DNA of 64,000 nucleotides, taken from assembly GCF_001418255.1 (NCBI RefSeq), contig NZ_LIPV01000001.1:1-64000 (forward strand), read 5' to 3'. Position numbers and translations under genes: made by a program. Below are positions 43,612 through 52,973 of the stretch, piece after piece. The number at the start of each line of letters is the position of its first letter. The first letter of the stretch is position 1. The notes under the pieces were generated by a model that did not search any database, was not told the DNA's origin, and saw nothing but the letters and a program-made list of their open reading frames with translations. The stretch is from Thiomonas bhubaneswarensis (GTDB lineage Bacteria > Pseudomonadota > Gammaproteobacteria > Burkholderiales > Burkholderiaceae_C).

Positions 43612-44301
43612 TCACGGCAAGGTAGCATCCCACTTCCCGAAGTCCGTATTCTGGCTGTTCTGCCACGTCCCCGCAGCAGACTTGTTCGTGGCATCAAATT
43701 TGCCGATGTAAGTCGCGCCGGTATTCGTCGTTCCAACGAAATACCCTTGGTCGTTCAAGGCACCGGTCAGTGTGAATGATCCCGACAGATTCGACTTGCA
43801 GTTGTCCAAATTCTGCGAGGGGTCGATCACCCCGGACGTATTCACCACAACTGTGCAACTGCCTGAGTCTCCCCCTGTCAACGGCGATGTGTACGTCGCC
43901 GACCAGGTTCCCGCGAAAGCAGCAATCGACGAAGTGGTCCCGGGATTCAGATTCACTCCGGTCGCGGGCTGACCGGGTGTCCAGCTGTTGACCACGGTGC
44001 TACCGCCCGCCGGGGCTGTGACGACCACGGCGCCTCCCCCGCACGAACTGGTCGACAAGCTGTAACTGCCGTCGCTGCCGGTGACGCTCGTCGACGTGGA
44101 ACACACCTGACCTGTGGTCGGATTGGTGGCCGTGACATACACCCCTGACACACCGCCGCCAGATCCGTCCGAGACCTGACCTGAAATGCAATCCGCCGTG
44201 CATGTCGCAGCAGTCGATCCGCCGCCCCCACCGCACCCCGCCAGCAAGGCCACCAGGCCCAGCGCGGCTGCGTGTCGGTAACGCCATAGTCCGTTGTTCA
44301 T
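43612..44301 (-). CDS. Secreted Gly/Ser/Thr-rich lipoprotein of unknown function
   Basis: I do not recognise the family. The 229-residue protein starts at 44301 after GGAGGGG, has a lipobox LVALLAGC followed by a glycine run, a short domain like a carboxypeptidase-regulatory (beta-sandwich) repeat (CISGQVSDGSGGGVSGVYVTATNP), and a C-terminal half with AFAGTWSATYTSPLTGGDSGSC and GSFTLTGALNDQGYFVGT, which looks like a small beta barrel or lipocalin-like sheet. Six cysteines beyond the lipidated one suggest disulfides and a periplasmic or surface location. It stands alone with its own terminator. Confidence 0.7.
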   Translation of the reverse strand: MNNGLWRYRHAAALGLVALLAGCGGGGGSTAATCTADCISGQVSDGSGGGVSGVYVTATNPTTGQVCSTSTSVTGSDGSYSLSTSSCGGGAVVVTAPAGGSTVVNSWTPGQPATGVNLNPGTTSSIAAFAGTWSATYTSPLTGGDSGSCTVVVNTSGVIDPSQNLDNCKSNLSGSFTLTGALNDQGYFVGTTNTGATYIGKFDATNKSAAGTWQNSQNTDFGKWDATLP

Positions 44302-44574
44302 ATTCCCCTCCGAGAGTGTTTGGGTCTTTGTTGCATCATCCCCGAGCGAATCGGGGACGTTGTGCTGAGCATTGTCCAACTTTGATCCAGGCTGTTTTTC
44401 GGCCGTTTCAAAAATTGACACTTTTTTGTGAAATCGTGCGCAATAAGCCCGCTGCGGTGTGGCTTGCTTTAGACTTTACAAATGCACATCTGCTTATATG
44501 AATGAAGTTGATGCTCGCGCCGCCGAGCCATCAGCCGTCTCACTTCCGCACCTTTCAACAGGACATTACGGCGC

Positions 44575-47097
44575 ATGGCATCCGACAACCCGTCTATGAA
44601 GGCTCAATCCTGGTGTCATGACATTGCTCGGTGGGCGGAACATTTGCCGTTGATGGCGGCCTGCTTCGATGCGCAGAGCAGCCTGTTGTATTGCAACACC
44701 GCCTATGCCCACTGGCTGGGGCGTTCGCCCGATGCTCTGCATGGCCAGTCGCTGGAACAGTTGGTGCCGGCGGCGGAGATGCCATCCATCGCGCCGCACG
44801 TCGAAGCGGTGCTGCGTGGCCAGATCAGCCAGTACGAGCGTCAGTCGGCTCTGACCGGTCTCCAAGGTGGCGCCTGGCTGCAGGTGCGGCTGGTGCCCTT
44901 TCCGCCCGATGAACACGGGGCGGTGGACGGCTATTTCTGCTTCATGCAGGACACCACCCGCCTGCATGCCAGCGATTCTTCGCTCGACCTGCTTCGCACC
45001 AGCCCGGGCCTGACCATCTGGGATCTCGATCTGCTGAGCGGGCAGCTGCACGCCGAGCAGAACTGGCTCGACGAAGCGCACCGCTACCAGCCCAAGACCT
45101 TCACCATCCCCGAATGGATGGGCCATGTGGTGCCCGCCGACCTGCCGGCGCTGGAGCAGGCCATCGCCCGCATCAGCGCGCCCGGCGGATTTGCACAGAC
45201 GGTGGAGACGCGCTTCATCCGCGTCGATGGTCAGATGGTGACGACGATGAACCACGGCATGGTGCGCGAGCGCAACGCCGACGGCGTGGCCACGCGCATC
45301 TTCGGCCTGACCTGGGACATCACCGAACTGCGGCAGACGCAGAAGCGCCTGCACCGCAGCGAGAGCCGTTTTCGCATGCTGGCCGAGCTGTCGAACGAAT
45401 GGTTCTGGGAGTCGGACGCCGAGGGCGTGCTCAGCTATATCTCGCGCAGTTCCCGGCGCTCCGAAGCATCGCCCCTGGCCCGCCTGAACCTGATCGGTGC
45501 CAACCTCGCTGCGCTCTACCCAGGCCAGGAGTTCTCGCCCGAGTGGGCGCAGTTGCGTTTTCTGATGGAGGAGCGCGAGGAGATCCGCGATCTGATCGTG
45601 CCCTTCCGACTGGAGACTGACGCCGCTCTGCTGTGGTGGCGCATCGACGCCGCGCCCATCATCGATTCCCTCGGCTTGTTCCAGGGCTACCGGGGTGTGG
45701 TGCGCGACGTCACGCAGGCGCATCAGGCTGAGGAGAAACTCGAACTCGCCGCCTACCGCGACGCCCTCACCGGCCTGGCCAATCGCACCCTGTTCGAGAA
45801 GCACGTCGAAGACGCCATCGCCGTCACCCCGCCGGGACAGAGCTTCGCGGTGCTGTTCATCGGCCTCGATCGTTTCAAGCTGATCAACGACGCCCTGGGC
45901 CATGCGGTGGGCGATCAGACCTTGATCGAGACGGCCAAGCGCCTGGTGCAGCTCGCCCGCCCCAACAACACGGCCGCCCGCTTTGGCGGCGATGAATTTC
46001 TCATTCTGGCGCGGGACGCGCACGATGCGGCGCAAGCCATGCAACTGGCGAAATGGGTGCAGGACACACTTAGCGAGCCCATCGAGCAAGGCGGACGTAC
46101 TCTGCAGTTCAGCGTCAGCATCGGCGTGGCGGTGTTTCCGCAGCATGGCACGACCACCGCCGAGTTGCTGGGCCGGGCCGACGCGGCGCTGCACGAGTCG
46201 AAGACGCTGGGGCGCAATCGCGTGGAGTCGTTTTCGCTTGCGCTGCAACTGCGCAGCGAGCGGCGCTCGCAGCTCGAAGAGGAATTGCGCGCCGCCATCG
46301 CCCATCATCGTTTCGAGGTTCACTTCCAGCCGATCTGGTCACGCAAGCAGAGTGTGCTGCTGCACGACGAGTCGGCCAGTGTCGAGGTCCTGCGCGGCGC
46401 TTATCAGATCACCAGCTTCGAGGCCCTGGCCCGATGGACGCGCGGCAACGGCGAGCGCGTGCAGCCCGATGAGTTCATCTCCATCCTTACCGACAGCGGC
46501 ATGCTCGACAGCTTCGGCCCGGTGATGATGGAGATCGCGCTGGAAGGTTTCGCCCGGCTGCGCAAGGAGCAGGGCTTCGAGGGCACGATGGCGTACAACG
46601 TGTCGCCGCGTCAGTTGCACGTCAACGCCTGCGTGCCATGCTTGTCGGGGGCGGCAGAGGGTCTAGGCATCCCCGCGGACAGGCTGGTGCTCGAACTCAC
46701 CGAAAACGTGGAGATCGAGCACAACCCCGACCTGCTAGCCGTGCTCGATGCGTTCCGGGGCCTGGGCGTGCAGCTCGCGCTCGACGACTTCGGCGCGGGC
46801 TATTCCAACCTGGGCTATCTCACCCGCCTACCGGTCAACCAGATCAAGCTCGACCGAGCCATTGCCGCCGGGGTGAGCACCGACCGTTTCAAGGCGGCGA
46901 TCGCGCGCGCCACGCTCACTATGGCCAAGACGCTGAGTCTGGAAGTCGTGGCCGAAGGCGTGGAGACCCTGGCCGATCTGCTGTGGCTGGAGCGCGCCGG
47001 TTGCCCCTTGATTCAGGGCTGGGTGTTTTCGCGCGCGCTCAACGTGCAGCAGGCGCTGAACCTGCTGCGCGAGCTGCGCGAACCCAAGTCGCTCTGA
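44575..47097 (+). CDS. PAS-GGDEF-EAL cyclic-di-GMP signalling protein
   Basis: The 840-residue protein has two or three PAS sensor domains (residues ~15-390), a diguanylate cyclase domain with intact FGGDEF near 470, and a phosphodiesterase domain with FEALARW near 614, LELTENVEIE and DDFGAGYSNLGYL near 737. No transmembrane segment is visible, so the sensing is cytoplasmic. Both catalytic motifs are intact, so net activity cannot be predicted. It is preceded by 273 bp with the promoters of this gene and the divergent lipoprotein. Confidence 0.93.
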   Translation: MASDNPSMKAQSWCHDIARWAEHLPLMAACFDAQSSLLYCNTAYAHWLGRSPDALHGQSLEQLVPAAEMPSIAPHVEAVLRGQISQYERQSALTGLQGGAWLQVRLVPFPPDEHGAVDGYFCFMQDTTRLHASDSSLDLLRTSPGLTIWDLDLLSGQLHAEQNWLDEAHRYQPKTFTIPEWMGHVVPADLPALEQAIARISAPGGFAQTVETRFIRVDGQMVTTMNHGMVRERNADGVATRIFGLTWDITELRQTQKRLHRSESRFRMLAELSNEWFWESDAEGVLSYISRSSRRSEASPLARLNLIGANLAALYPGQEFSPEWAQLRFLMEEREEIRDLIVPFRLETDAALLWWRIDAAPIIDSLGLFQGYRGVVRDVTQAHQAEEKLELAAYRDALTGLANRTLFEKHVEDAIAVTPPGQSFAVLFIGLDRFKLINDALGHAVGDQTLIETAKRLVQLARPNNTAARFGGDEFLILARDAHDAAQAMQLAKWVQDTLSEPIEQGGRTLQFSVSIGVAVFPQHGTTTAELLGRADAALHESKTLGRNRVESFSLALQLRSERRSQLEEELRAAIAHHRFEVHFQPIWSRKQSVLLHDESASVEVLRGAYQITSFEALARWTRGNGERVQPDEFISILTDSGMLDSFGPVMMEIALEGFARLRKEQGFEGTMAYNVSPRQLHVNACVPCLSGAAEGLGIPADRLVLELTENVEIEHNPDLLAVLDAFRGLGVQLALDDFGAGYSNLGYLTRLPVNQIKLDRAIAAGVSTDRFKAAIARATLTMAKTLSLEVVAEGVETLADLLWLERAGCPLIQGWVFSRALNVQQALNLLRELREPKSL

Positions 47098-47099
47098 GT

Positions 47100-47255
47100 G
47101 CCCCCAGGGTCGGCTCTCCGACCCGCCCCCCGTGGGGGATGAGGCCCGCGGCTCCAAGCTGCCCTGCGGCAGCTTGGACGGAGCCGAATCCGAGCGGCTT
47201 GCAAGCCGCGAGGTGGACAAGGAAACTTGGGGCGGCCCTGCGTTTTCTTCAGAGA
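47100..47255. repeat. Intergenic palindromic repeat, long copy
   Basis: A left block (47100-47139) with GGGTCGGC / CCGACCC and a right block (47218-47255) with CAAGGAAACTTGGGGCGGCC are shared nearly base for base with 61697-61774. Between the blocks this copy has an extra ~78 bp containing two further palindromes, one around 47150-47185 (CCAAGCTGCC/GGCAGCTTGG) and GCGGCTTGCAAGCCGC at 47194-47209. It lies between the convergent signalling gene and fadD. Confidence 0.8.
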
Positions 47256-47284
47256 GGTTATGACCACCGAGCGACCTGCCCGGT

Positions 47285-48952
47285 TCACGGACGCAGTTCT
47301 CGCCGCAGGATCTTGCCCACCGGCGTCTTGGGCAAATCGCCGCGGAATTCGATGAATTTCGGCCGCTTGTAGCCGGTAAGCTGGTCGTGCAGAAAGTCGC
47401 GCAGCTGCTGTTCGGTCAGCGCGGGGTCTTTCTTCACCACGAACAGCTTCACCGCCTCGCCGGAATTCGCATCGGGCACGCCCACGGCGGCAGCTTCGAG
47501 CACGCCCGGGTGCATCACCGCCACGCCCTCGACCTCGTTGGGATAGACGTTGAAACCCGACACCAGAATCATGTCCTTCTTGCGGTCGATGATCTTCACA
47601 TAACCCTGGGCATCGACCTCGCCGATATCGCCGGTGCGCAGAAAACCGTCGGCAGTGAAGGTCGCGGCAGTCTCGTCAGGGCGGTTCCAGTAGCCGCGCA
47701 TGACCTGCGGTCCGCGCAGCGCGATCTCGCCGGGCAGGCCCGGAGCCACTTCTCGACCAGAGTCGTCCACCAGTTGCAGCTCGGTGGACGGGATCGGCAT
47801 GCCGATGGTGCCGCTGTAGCGGTCGGTGTCGGTGGGGTTGCAGATCGCCGAGGGCGAGGTCTCCGACAGGCCGTAGCCCTCGCAGATCGGGCATCCGGTG
47901 CGCTGCAGCCAGCGCTGGGCCACGGCTTCCTGCACCGCCATGCCGCCGCCCACGCTGAGCATCAGCGTGCGCCAGTTCACCTTGTCGAAGTCGGGGTGGT
48001 TGAGCAGGCCGTTGAACAGGGTGTTCACCGCGGGGAAGGAATGCACCTCGTATTTCGCCAGTTCCTTGAGCGTGGCCGGAAGGTCGCGCGGATTGGGGAT
48101 CAGAATCATCATGCCGCCCTCATAGGCACTGAGCATCATGATGACGGTGAAGGCGAAGATGTGATAGAGCGGCAGCGCGCAGATGGTGTTGAGCTGCTGT
48201 CCCTTGGGCAGCTTACCCAGCGCCGGGCCATACCAGGCCGCCGACTGGACGATGTTGGCGACGATGTTGCGGTGCGTCAGCGTCGCCCCCTTGGCCACGC
48301 CGGTGGTGCCGCCGGTGTATTGCAGCAGCGCCACGTCGTCCGCACTTATCAAAGGAGGGTTGAACGGCCGTTGTGCGCCCGCTTTGAGCGCCGCTTTCCA
48401 CATCACATGGCCGGGCAGCGACCAGGATGGCACCAGCTTCTTCTTGTGTCGCACCACATAGTTGACGATGGCCCCCAGAGGAAAGCCCAGCGTTTCACCC
48501 ATGCTCGCCACTATCACATGCCGCACCGAAGTGCGTGCGATGACCTGCTGCAGGGTGTGGGCGAAGTTCTCCAGGATGACGATGGCCACCGCGCCGCTGT
48601 CCTTGAGCTGGTGTTCGAGTTCGCGCGGAGTGTAGAGCGGGTTGACGTTGACCACCACGAAGCCCGCACGCAACACCGCCGCCACCGCCGCGGGGTATTG
48701 CGGCACGTTGGGCATCATCAGCGCCACGCGGTCGCCCTTGTTCAGGCCGAGCGACTGGAAATACGCCGCCAGCGCCCTGCTCTGCTGATCCCACTGCGCA
48801 TAACTGGTTTTGTGCCCCATGAAGGCGTAGGCAGGTCGATCGGCATAGGCCTTGAAGCTGCGCTCGAGCAGCGCACCGACATTGGAAAAAAGGTCGGGAT
48901 CGATGTCCGCAGGCACGCCTGCGGGATAGTTCGCCAGCCAGATCCGCTCCAT
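47285..48952 (-). CDS. fadD: Long-chain-fatty-acid--CoA ligase
   Basis: The 555-residue AMP-forming enzyme has YTGGTTGVAKGATLTHRN (phosphate loop), GYGLSETSP, GFLRTGDIG and DRKKDMILVSGFNVYPNEVE, and the C-terminal lysine in KTPVGKILRRELR. It activates fatty acids for oxidation or lipid synthesis. The ATG at 48952 with AGGAGA upstream is chosen; longer in-frame extension is not conserved. Monocistronic appearance. Confidence 0.93.
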   Translation of the reverse strand: MERIWLANYPAGVPADIDPDLFSNVGALLERSFKAYADRPAYAFMGHKTSYAQWDQQSRALAAYFQSLGLNKGDRVALMMPNVPQYPAAVAAVLRAGFVVVNVNPLYTPRELEHQLKDSGAVAIVILENFAHTLQQVIARTSVRHVIVASMGETLGFPLGAIVNYVVRHKKKLVPSWSLPGHVMWKAALKAGAQRPFNPPLISADDVALLQYTGGTTGVAKGATLTHRNIVANIVQSAAWYGPALGKLPKGQQLNTICALPLYHIFAFTVIMMLSAYEGGMMILIPNPRDLPATLKELAKYEVHSFPAVNTLFNGLLNHPDFDKVNWRTLMLSVGGGMAVQEAVAQRWLQRTGCPICEGYGLSETSPSAICNPTDTDRYSGTIGMPIPSTELQLVDDSGREVAPGLPGEIALRGPQVMRGYWNRPDETAATFTADGFLRTGDIGEVDAQGYVKIIDRKKDMILVSGFNVYPNEVEGVAVMHPGVLEAAAVGVPDANSGEAVKLFVVKKDPALTEQQLRDFLHDQLTGYKRPKFIEFRGDLPKTPVGKILRRELRP

Positions 48953-49064
48953 GAAGAGTCTCCTGCGTTTTGTGGATTGCAGCGTAACGGGAAAAAGCAC
49001 GCCCGTTCGTTTTTTCGGAACATAGCCGATTCGGGGCGTTTCGGCTAGGTCTGGCCCGCACCGA

Positions 49065-51056
49065 TCAGGGTTTCGCCTCAGCACTCTCCTCGGCAGCCGC
49101 CCCCAGACGACTGCGCAGGGCGGCGATGCGGGCCATCGCGGCATCCTTGTTGCTCACCTTGGGCTGGCCGGTCTGCATTTCGTCGATGAAGCGGCTGGGC
49201 GTGCGCCCCGCGGCGCCGCGGCCCTGCTTGCGCTTCTGGCACCAGCTCAGCACCAGGGTCTGGCGAGCCCGGGTCACGCCCACATACATCAGGCGGCGCT
49301 CCTCTTCCAATGCCGCAGGCGTGAGCGGGCGATCCTCGGTGAAAAACGGCAGCAAGCCTTCCTCGCATCCAGCCAGCACCACGTGCGGCCACTCCAGCCC
49401 TTTGGCAGCGTGCAGGGTGCACAGGGTCACGGCGTCGCGCTGGTCGCCGCGCTCCTGCAACTGGGTGATGAGCGACACGGTCTGGGCGATCTGCGTCAGG
49501 CCGACCTTGTCTTCTTCGGCCTTGCGCTCGATCCAGCCGCAGAAGTCGTCGACGTTCTTCCAGCGCTGCTCGGCCTCGCGCGGGTTGTCGCTGTGCTCCT
49601 CCAGCCAGGCGCGAAAGCCGATGGTCTCGAGCATTTCGCGCAGCAGTTCACCGGCCGGCGCGGTGCGGGCACGCCACTCGATGTCGTGCAGCAGACGCCC
49701 GAACTCGCGCAGATGATCGGACGGGCGCGCACCTACCGCAGCGGGCATGGAATCGCGGGACAGCGCCTCGAACAGCGAGATCTTCCATTGCCCGGCAAAG
49801 CTGCTCAGCGCCGCCAGGGTCTGCGGCCCGATACCCCGGCGCGGCGTGGTGACGGCGCGCAGAAAGGCGGGATCGTCGTCGGGATTGGCCAGCAGCCGCA
49901 GATAGGCGCAGACATCCTTGATCTCGGCGCGGTCGAAAAAGCTCTGCCCGCCGCTGACCACATACGGAATGTTGGCACGGCGCAGCGCCTGCTCCAGCGG
50001 GCGCGACTGGTGATTGGCGCGGTAGAGCACGGCGATGTGCGCCAACTCGGCGTTGCGCCCGCTGCGCAGCGCCTGGATGCGCGCGGCCACCATCTGCGCC
50101 TCTTCGTCTTCGTTCTGCGCGGCGCGCACCTCCACCGCCTCGCCCTCGCCGTGCTCGCTCCACAGACTCTTGGGATAGAGCTTGGGGTTGCTCTGGATGA
50201 TGGCGTTGGCCGCCCGCAGAATGGCGTTGGTCGAGCGGTAGTTCTGCTCCAGCTTGATGACTTCGAGCGTGGGCCAGTCCGTCTCCAGACGGCGCAGGTT
50301 GTCCAGCGTGGCGCCGCGCCAGCCGTAGATGCTCTGGTCGTCGTCGCCCACCGCGGTGAAGCGCCCCTTGTCGCCCACCAACAGCCGCAGCAGGTCGTAC
50401 TGCGCGGCGTTGGTGTCCTGGTATTCGTCCACCAGCAGGTAGCGCAGCTTGCTCTGCCAATGCTCGCGCACCTCGGCATGCTGCTGCAGCAGGGTGACAG
50501 GCAGCCAGATCAGATCGTCGAAATCGACTGCCTGATAGGCCTGGAGCATGTCGGCATAGCGCGCGTAGACCTTGGCGGCCACGCGCTCGTCGTCGTTCTC
50601 GGCCACGCGCGCCGCCGCCTCGGGCGTGAGCATGGCGTTTTTCCACAGGCTGATGGTCCACTGCCAGCGACGAGCCTGGGCGTTGTCGGTGGTGGCGCCG
50701 GCATCGCGCAGCAGACCGGTGACGTCGTCGGCGGCGAGGATGGAAAAGCGAGGCTTGAGCCCCAGCGCCTCGCCGCTTTCGCGCAGCATGCGTACGCCCA
50801 GGGCGTGGAAGGTGGAAATGGCGAGCTTGCCGGCCACGCCGCGCTTGTCCACCAGTTGCGCCGCACGCTCGCGCATTTCGGCCGCGGCCTTGTTGGTGAA
50901 GGTGATCGCCGCGATCTGCTCGGGCTCAAGCCCGGCGCGCAGCAGCCGCGCAATCTTGTGCGTGATCACCCGCGTCTTGCCGCTGCCCGCCCCGGCGATG
51001 ACGAGGCAAGGCCCGGAAAGATGGGCGACGGCACGTTCCTGGGCGGCGTTGAGCAT
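49065..51056 (-). CDS. rep: ATP-dependent DNA helicase Rep (UvrD/PcrA superfamily)
   Basis: The 663-residue SF1A helicase has Walker A AGAGSGKTRV at residues 21-30, TFTNKAAAEM, LLVDEYQDTN, GDDDQSIYGWRGA, LEQNYRST, TLHAAKGLEW and VGVTRARQ, i.e. all SF1 motifs. Length and the QSIYGWRGA form fit Rep more than UvrD. It removes proteins from DNA ahead of the replisome. It lies downstream of a glutathione transferase gene on the same strand, 80 bp apart. Confidence 0.92.
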   Translation of the reverse strand: MLNAAQERAVAHLSGPCLVIAGAGSGKTRVITHKIARLLRAGLEPEQIAAITFTNKAAAEMRERAAQLVDKRGVAGKLAISTFHALGVRMLRESGEALGLKPRFSILAADDVTGLLRDAGATTDNAQARRWQWTISLWKNAMLTPEAAARVAENDDERVAAKVYARYADMLQAYQAVDFDDLIWLPVTLLQQHAEVREHWQSKLRYLLVDEYQDTNAAQYDLLRLLVGDKGRFTAVGDDDQSIYGWRGATLDNLRRLETDWPTLEVIKLEQNYRSTNAILRAANAIIQSNPKLYPKSLWSEHGEGEAVEVRAAQNEDEEAQMVAARIQALRSGRNAELAHIAVLYRANHQSRPLEQALRRANIPYVVSGGQSFFDRAEIKDVCAYLRLLANPDDDPAFLRAVTTPRRGIGPQTLAALSSFAGQWKISLFEALSRDSMPAAVGARPSDHLREFGRLLHDIEWRARTAPAGELLREMLETIGFRAWLEEHSDNPREAEQRWKNVDDFCGWIERKAEEDKVGLTQIAQTVSLITQLQERGDQRDAVTLCTLHAAKGLEWPHVVLAGCEEGLLPFFTEDRPLTPAALEEERRLMYVGVTRARQTLVLSWCQKRKQGRGAAGRTPSRFIDEMQTGQPKVSNKDAAMARIAALRSRLGAAAEESAEAKP

Positions 51057-51136
51057 GGGGCTGTGGGTGAGGCAAAGCGCAGAAGTCTAGTCGCAGCCTC
51101 TTCCCCTCACCGCCTCCCCTGCGGGGTGGGGCGTCT

Positions 51137-51790
51137 TTAGCTTTGGCGGTAAGGCTCGTGCTCAGGCAGAAACACCCGCTCGGCCTTGCCCTGTTGCACC
51201 CAGGCATCCACCGCCGGATGGGCCGCCACGGCCTGCACATAGGCCCATGCCCAGTCCGGCAACTCGGGCCGGTAGGTGAGAAAACGCATGCACACCGGGG
51301 CGTAGAACGCATCGGCCAGACCGAAGGCGCCGAACAGGAAGGGGCCGCCGCTGGTCTGCAAGGCGTCGTGCCACATGCGCAGGATGACCTCGATGTCGCG
51401 CTGCACCTCGGGATTCCAGCCTCGTCCGGGCAGCTCGGCCTCGATGTTCATGTTCATGCGCTCGCGCAGCGCCATGAAGCCGCTGTGCATGCTGGCGCAC
51501 AGGCTGCGCGCACGGGCGCGGGCCGCGGTCTCGCGCGGCCAAAGAGCGTGCTGCGGGGATTGCTCGGCCAGATGTTCGACGATGGCCAGTGAATCCCAGA
51601 TGCGCAGTGCGCCGTCTTCCAGAATGGGCACCCGAGCCACCGGAGAGAGCGGCGCCAGCCCGGCGGCGAACCCAGGCGTATCGAGCCAATGCAGGCGCTC
51701 CTCGAAGGGAATGCCAAAGGCGGTCATCGCCACCCAGGGGCGCATGGACCAGGACGAGTAATTCTTGTTGCCGATGTGGAGAATGAGCAT
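51137..51790 (-). CDS. Glutathione S-transferase family protein
   Basis: The 217-residue protein starts LILHIGNKNYSSWSMRPWVAM, the thioredoxin-like N-domain with a Ser-rich catalytic loop (YSSWS), followed by VARVPILEDGALRIWDSLAIVEHLAE (glutathione-binding cis-Pro and ESxAI-like loop) and an all-helical C-domain. It would conjugate or reduce small electrophiles. The start at 51790 matches family length. Confidence 0.88.
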   Translation of the reverse strand: MLILHIGNKNYSSWSMRPWVAMTAFGIPFEERLHWLDTPGFAAGLAPLSPVARVPILEDGALRIWDSLAIVEHLAEQSPQHALWPRETAARARARSLCASMHSGFMALRERMNMNIEAELPGRGWNPEVQRDIEVILRMWHDALQTSGGPFLFGAFGLADAFYAPVCMRFLTYRPELPDWAWAYVQAVAAHPAVDAWVQQGKAERVFLPEHEPYRQS

Positions 51791-51901
51791 GACGATCTGC
51801 TGCTGACGTGAGAGGCCGCCATTCTCCCGCGACGCCGAACGGTTGCCAAACCGGTTTTTTGCATGGCCGCCATGAGGACGGCGCATGCTTCGGTGTCGGC
51901 T

Positions 51902-52891
51902 TCAGCGCCCGGCGCTCGCCCTCATCTGGCCGTATTCCGACTCCTGACGCCTCGGGTCGATGTAGGTGGGGGCGATGGCTTCCAGCGACTCGGGGTGCGG
52001 CACGCCAAGCGCGGGCACGAAGCCGGGCAAGGCGCCGTTGCACACGCTGTCGACCTTCATGGAGTCGAGGTTGTCGCGGCTCATGAGCGGCTCGCCGGGA
52101 GCCAGCTCCATCAACATGGCCTGCAGACGCCCGAGCGCGTCGGGCAGGGCGATGACCGGCCGGCCGCAGCCCCCGTCCACCCGGGCCCAATGACCCGCCA
52201 GACGCACCAGTTCGGCCAGGGTGTAGGTCTTGGGGCCGCACAGCTCGTAGGTCTGACCCAACGTGTCGCGCACCTGCGGCCCGACCAGACTGTTGACGAA
52301 GGCCGTGACCACGTCGCCCACATAGACCGGGGCGAAGCGGGTTTTCGCCCCGGCCAGCGGCACGATGGGAAACACGCGCTGCAGGCGGGCGAAGGTGTTG
52401 AGGAAGTTGTCTTCAGGGCCGAACACCACCGAGGGCCTGAACACCGTGAGGTCCAGCCCCGATTGCGCGCGCAGCGCGGCCTCACCCGCGCCCTTGGAGC
52501 GCAGATACATCGACGGTCCATCGACATCTGCGCCCAGCGCGCTCATGTGTACCAGCCTGCGCACACCGTGCTGCGCGCAGGCTGCGGCGAGGCGGCGCGG
52601 CAAGTCCACATGCGCGCGGGCGAAGTCTGGGCCGTAGGGCTGGCCGCGCCTGCCGTGCAGAATGCCCACGAGGTTGACCACGGCATCGCGCCCGGCGACC
52701 AGTTTGGACAGCTTGACGTCGTCGTGCACATCGCACTCGACCACATCGACCAGCGGCAGTTGCACCAGATGGCGTGCACGCTGGCGGCGGCGCGTGGGCA
52801 CGGTGACGAAATGATTGGCCAGCGACAGGGCGTTGACCAGACGGCTGCCGATGAAGCCGCTGCCGCCGATGACGAGGATGTTCCGTTGCAT
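51902..52891 (-). CDS. NDUFA9-like atypical SDR
   Basis: The 329-residue protein reads NILVIGGSGFIGSRLVNALS, AVVNLVGILHG, HMSALGAD and YLRSKGAGE (catalytic Tyr and Lys), FRPSVVFGPEDNFLN, the pattern of SDRs related to the complex I subunit NDUFA9. In bacteria these may use NADPH in quinone or membrane metabolism; the substrate is unknown. The ATG at 52891 is chosen because the Rossmann motif follows at residue 6. Confidence 0.85.
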   Translation of the reverse strand: MQRNILVIGGSGFIGSRLVNALSLANHFVTVPTRRRQRARHLVQLPLVDVVECDVHDDVKLSKLVAGRDAVVNLVGILHGRRGQPYGPDFARAHVDLPRRLAAACAQHGVRRLVHMSALGADVDGPSMYLRSKGAGEAALRAQSGLDLTVFRPSVVFGPEDNFLNTFARLQRVFPIVPLAGAKTRFAPVYVGDVVTAFVNSLVGPQVRDTLGQTYELCGPKTYTLAELVRLAGHWARVDGGCGRPVIALPDALGRLQAMLMELAPGEPLMSRDNLDSMKVDSVCNGALPGFVPALGVPHPESLEAIAPTYIDPRRQESEYGQMRASAGR

Positions 52892-52973
52892 GAGAGAAGT
52901 CCGGGAATTCAACGACAGCCCAAGTTTGCCAGAAGCAAGCCGCAAAATACCTGTCTAGGCTCAGACAGTCCGT

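Noticed and set aside
44566-46323. Long minus-strand frame opposite the GGDEF-EAL gene
   Set aside because: The plus-strand frame contains intact GGDEF and EAL motifs; the opposite frame has no recognisable features.
49383-51140. Long plus-strand frame opposite rep
   Set aside because: Rep motifs are complete on the minus strand; the antisense frame is a composition effect.
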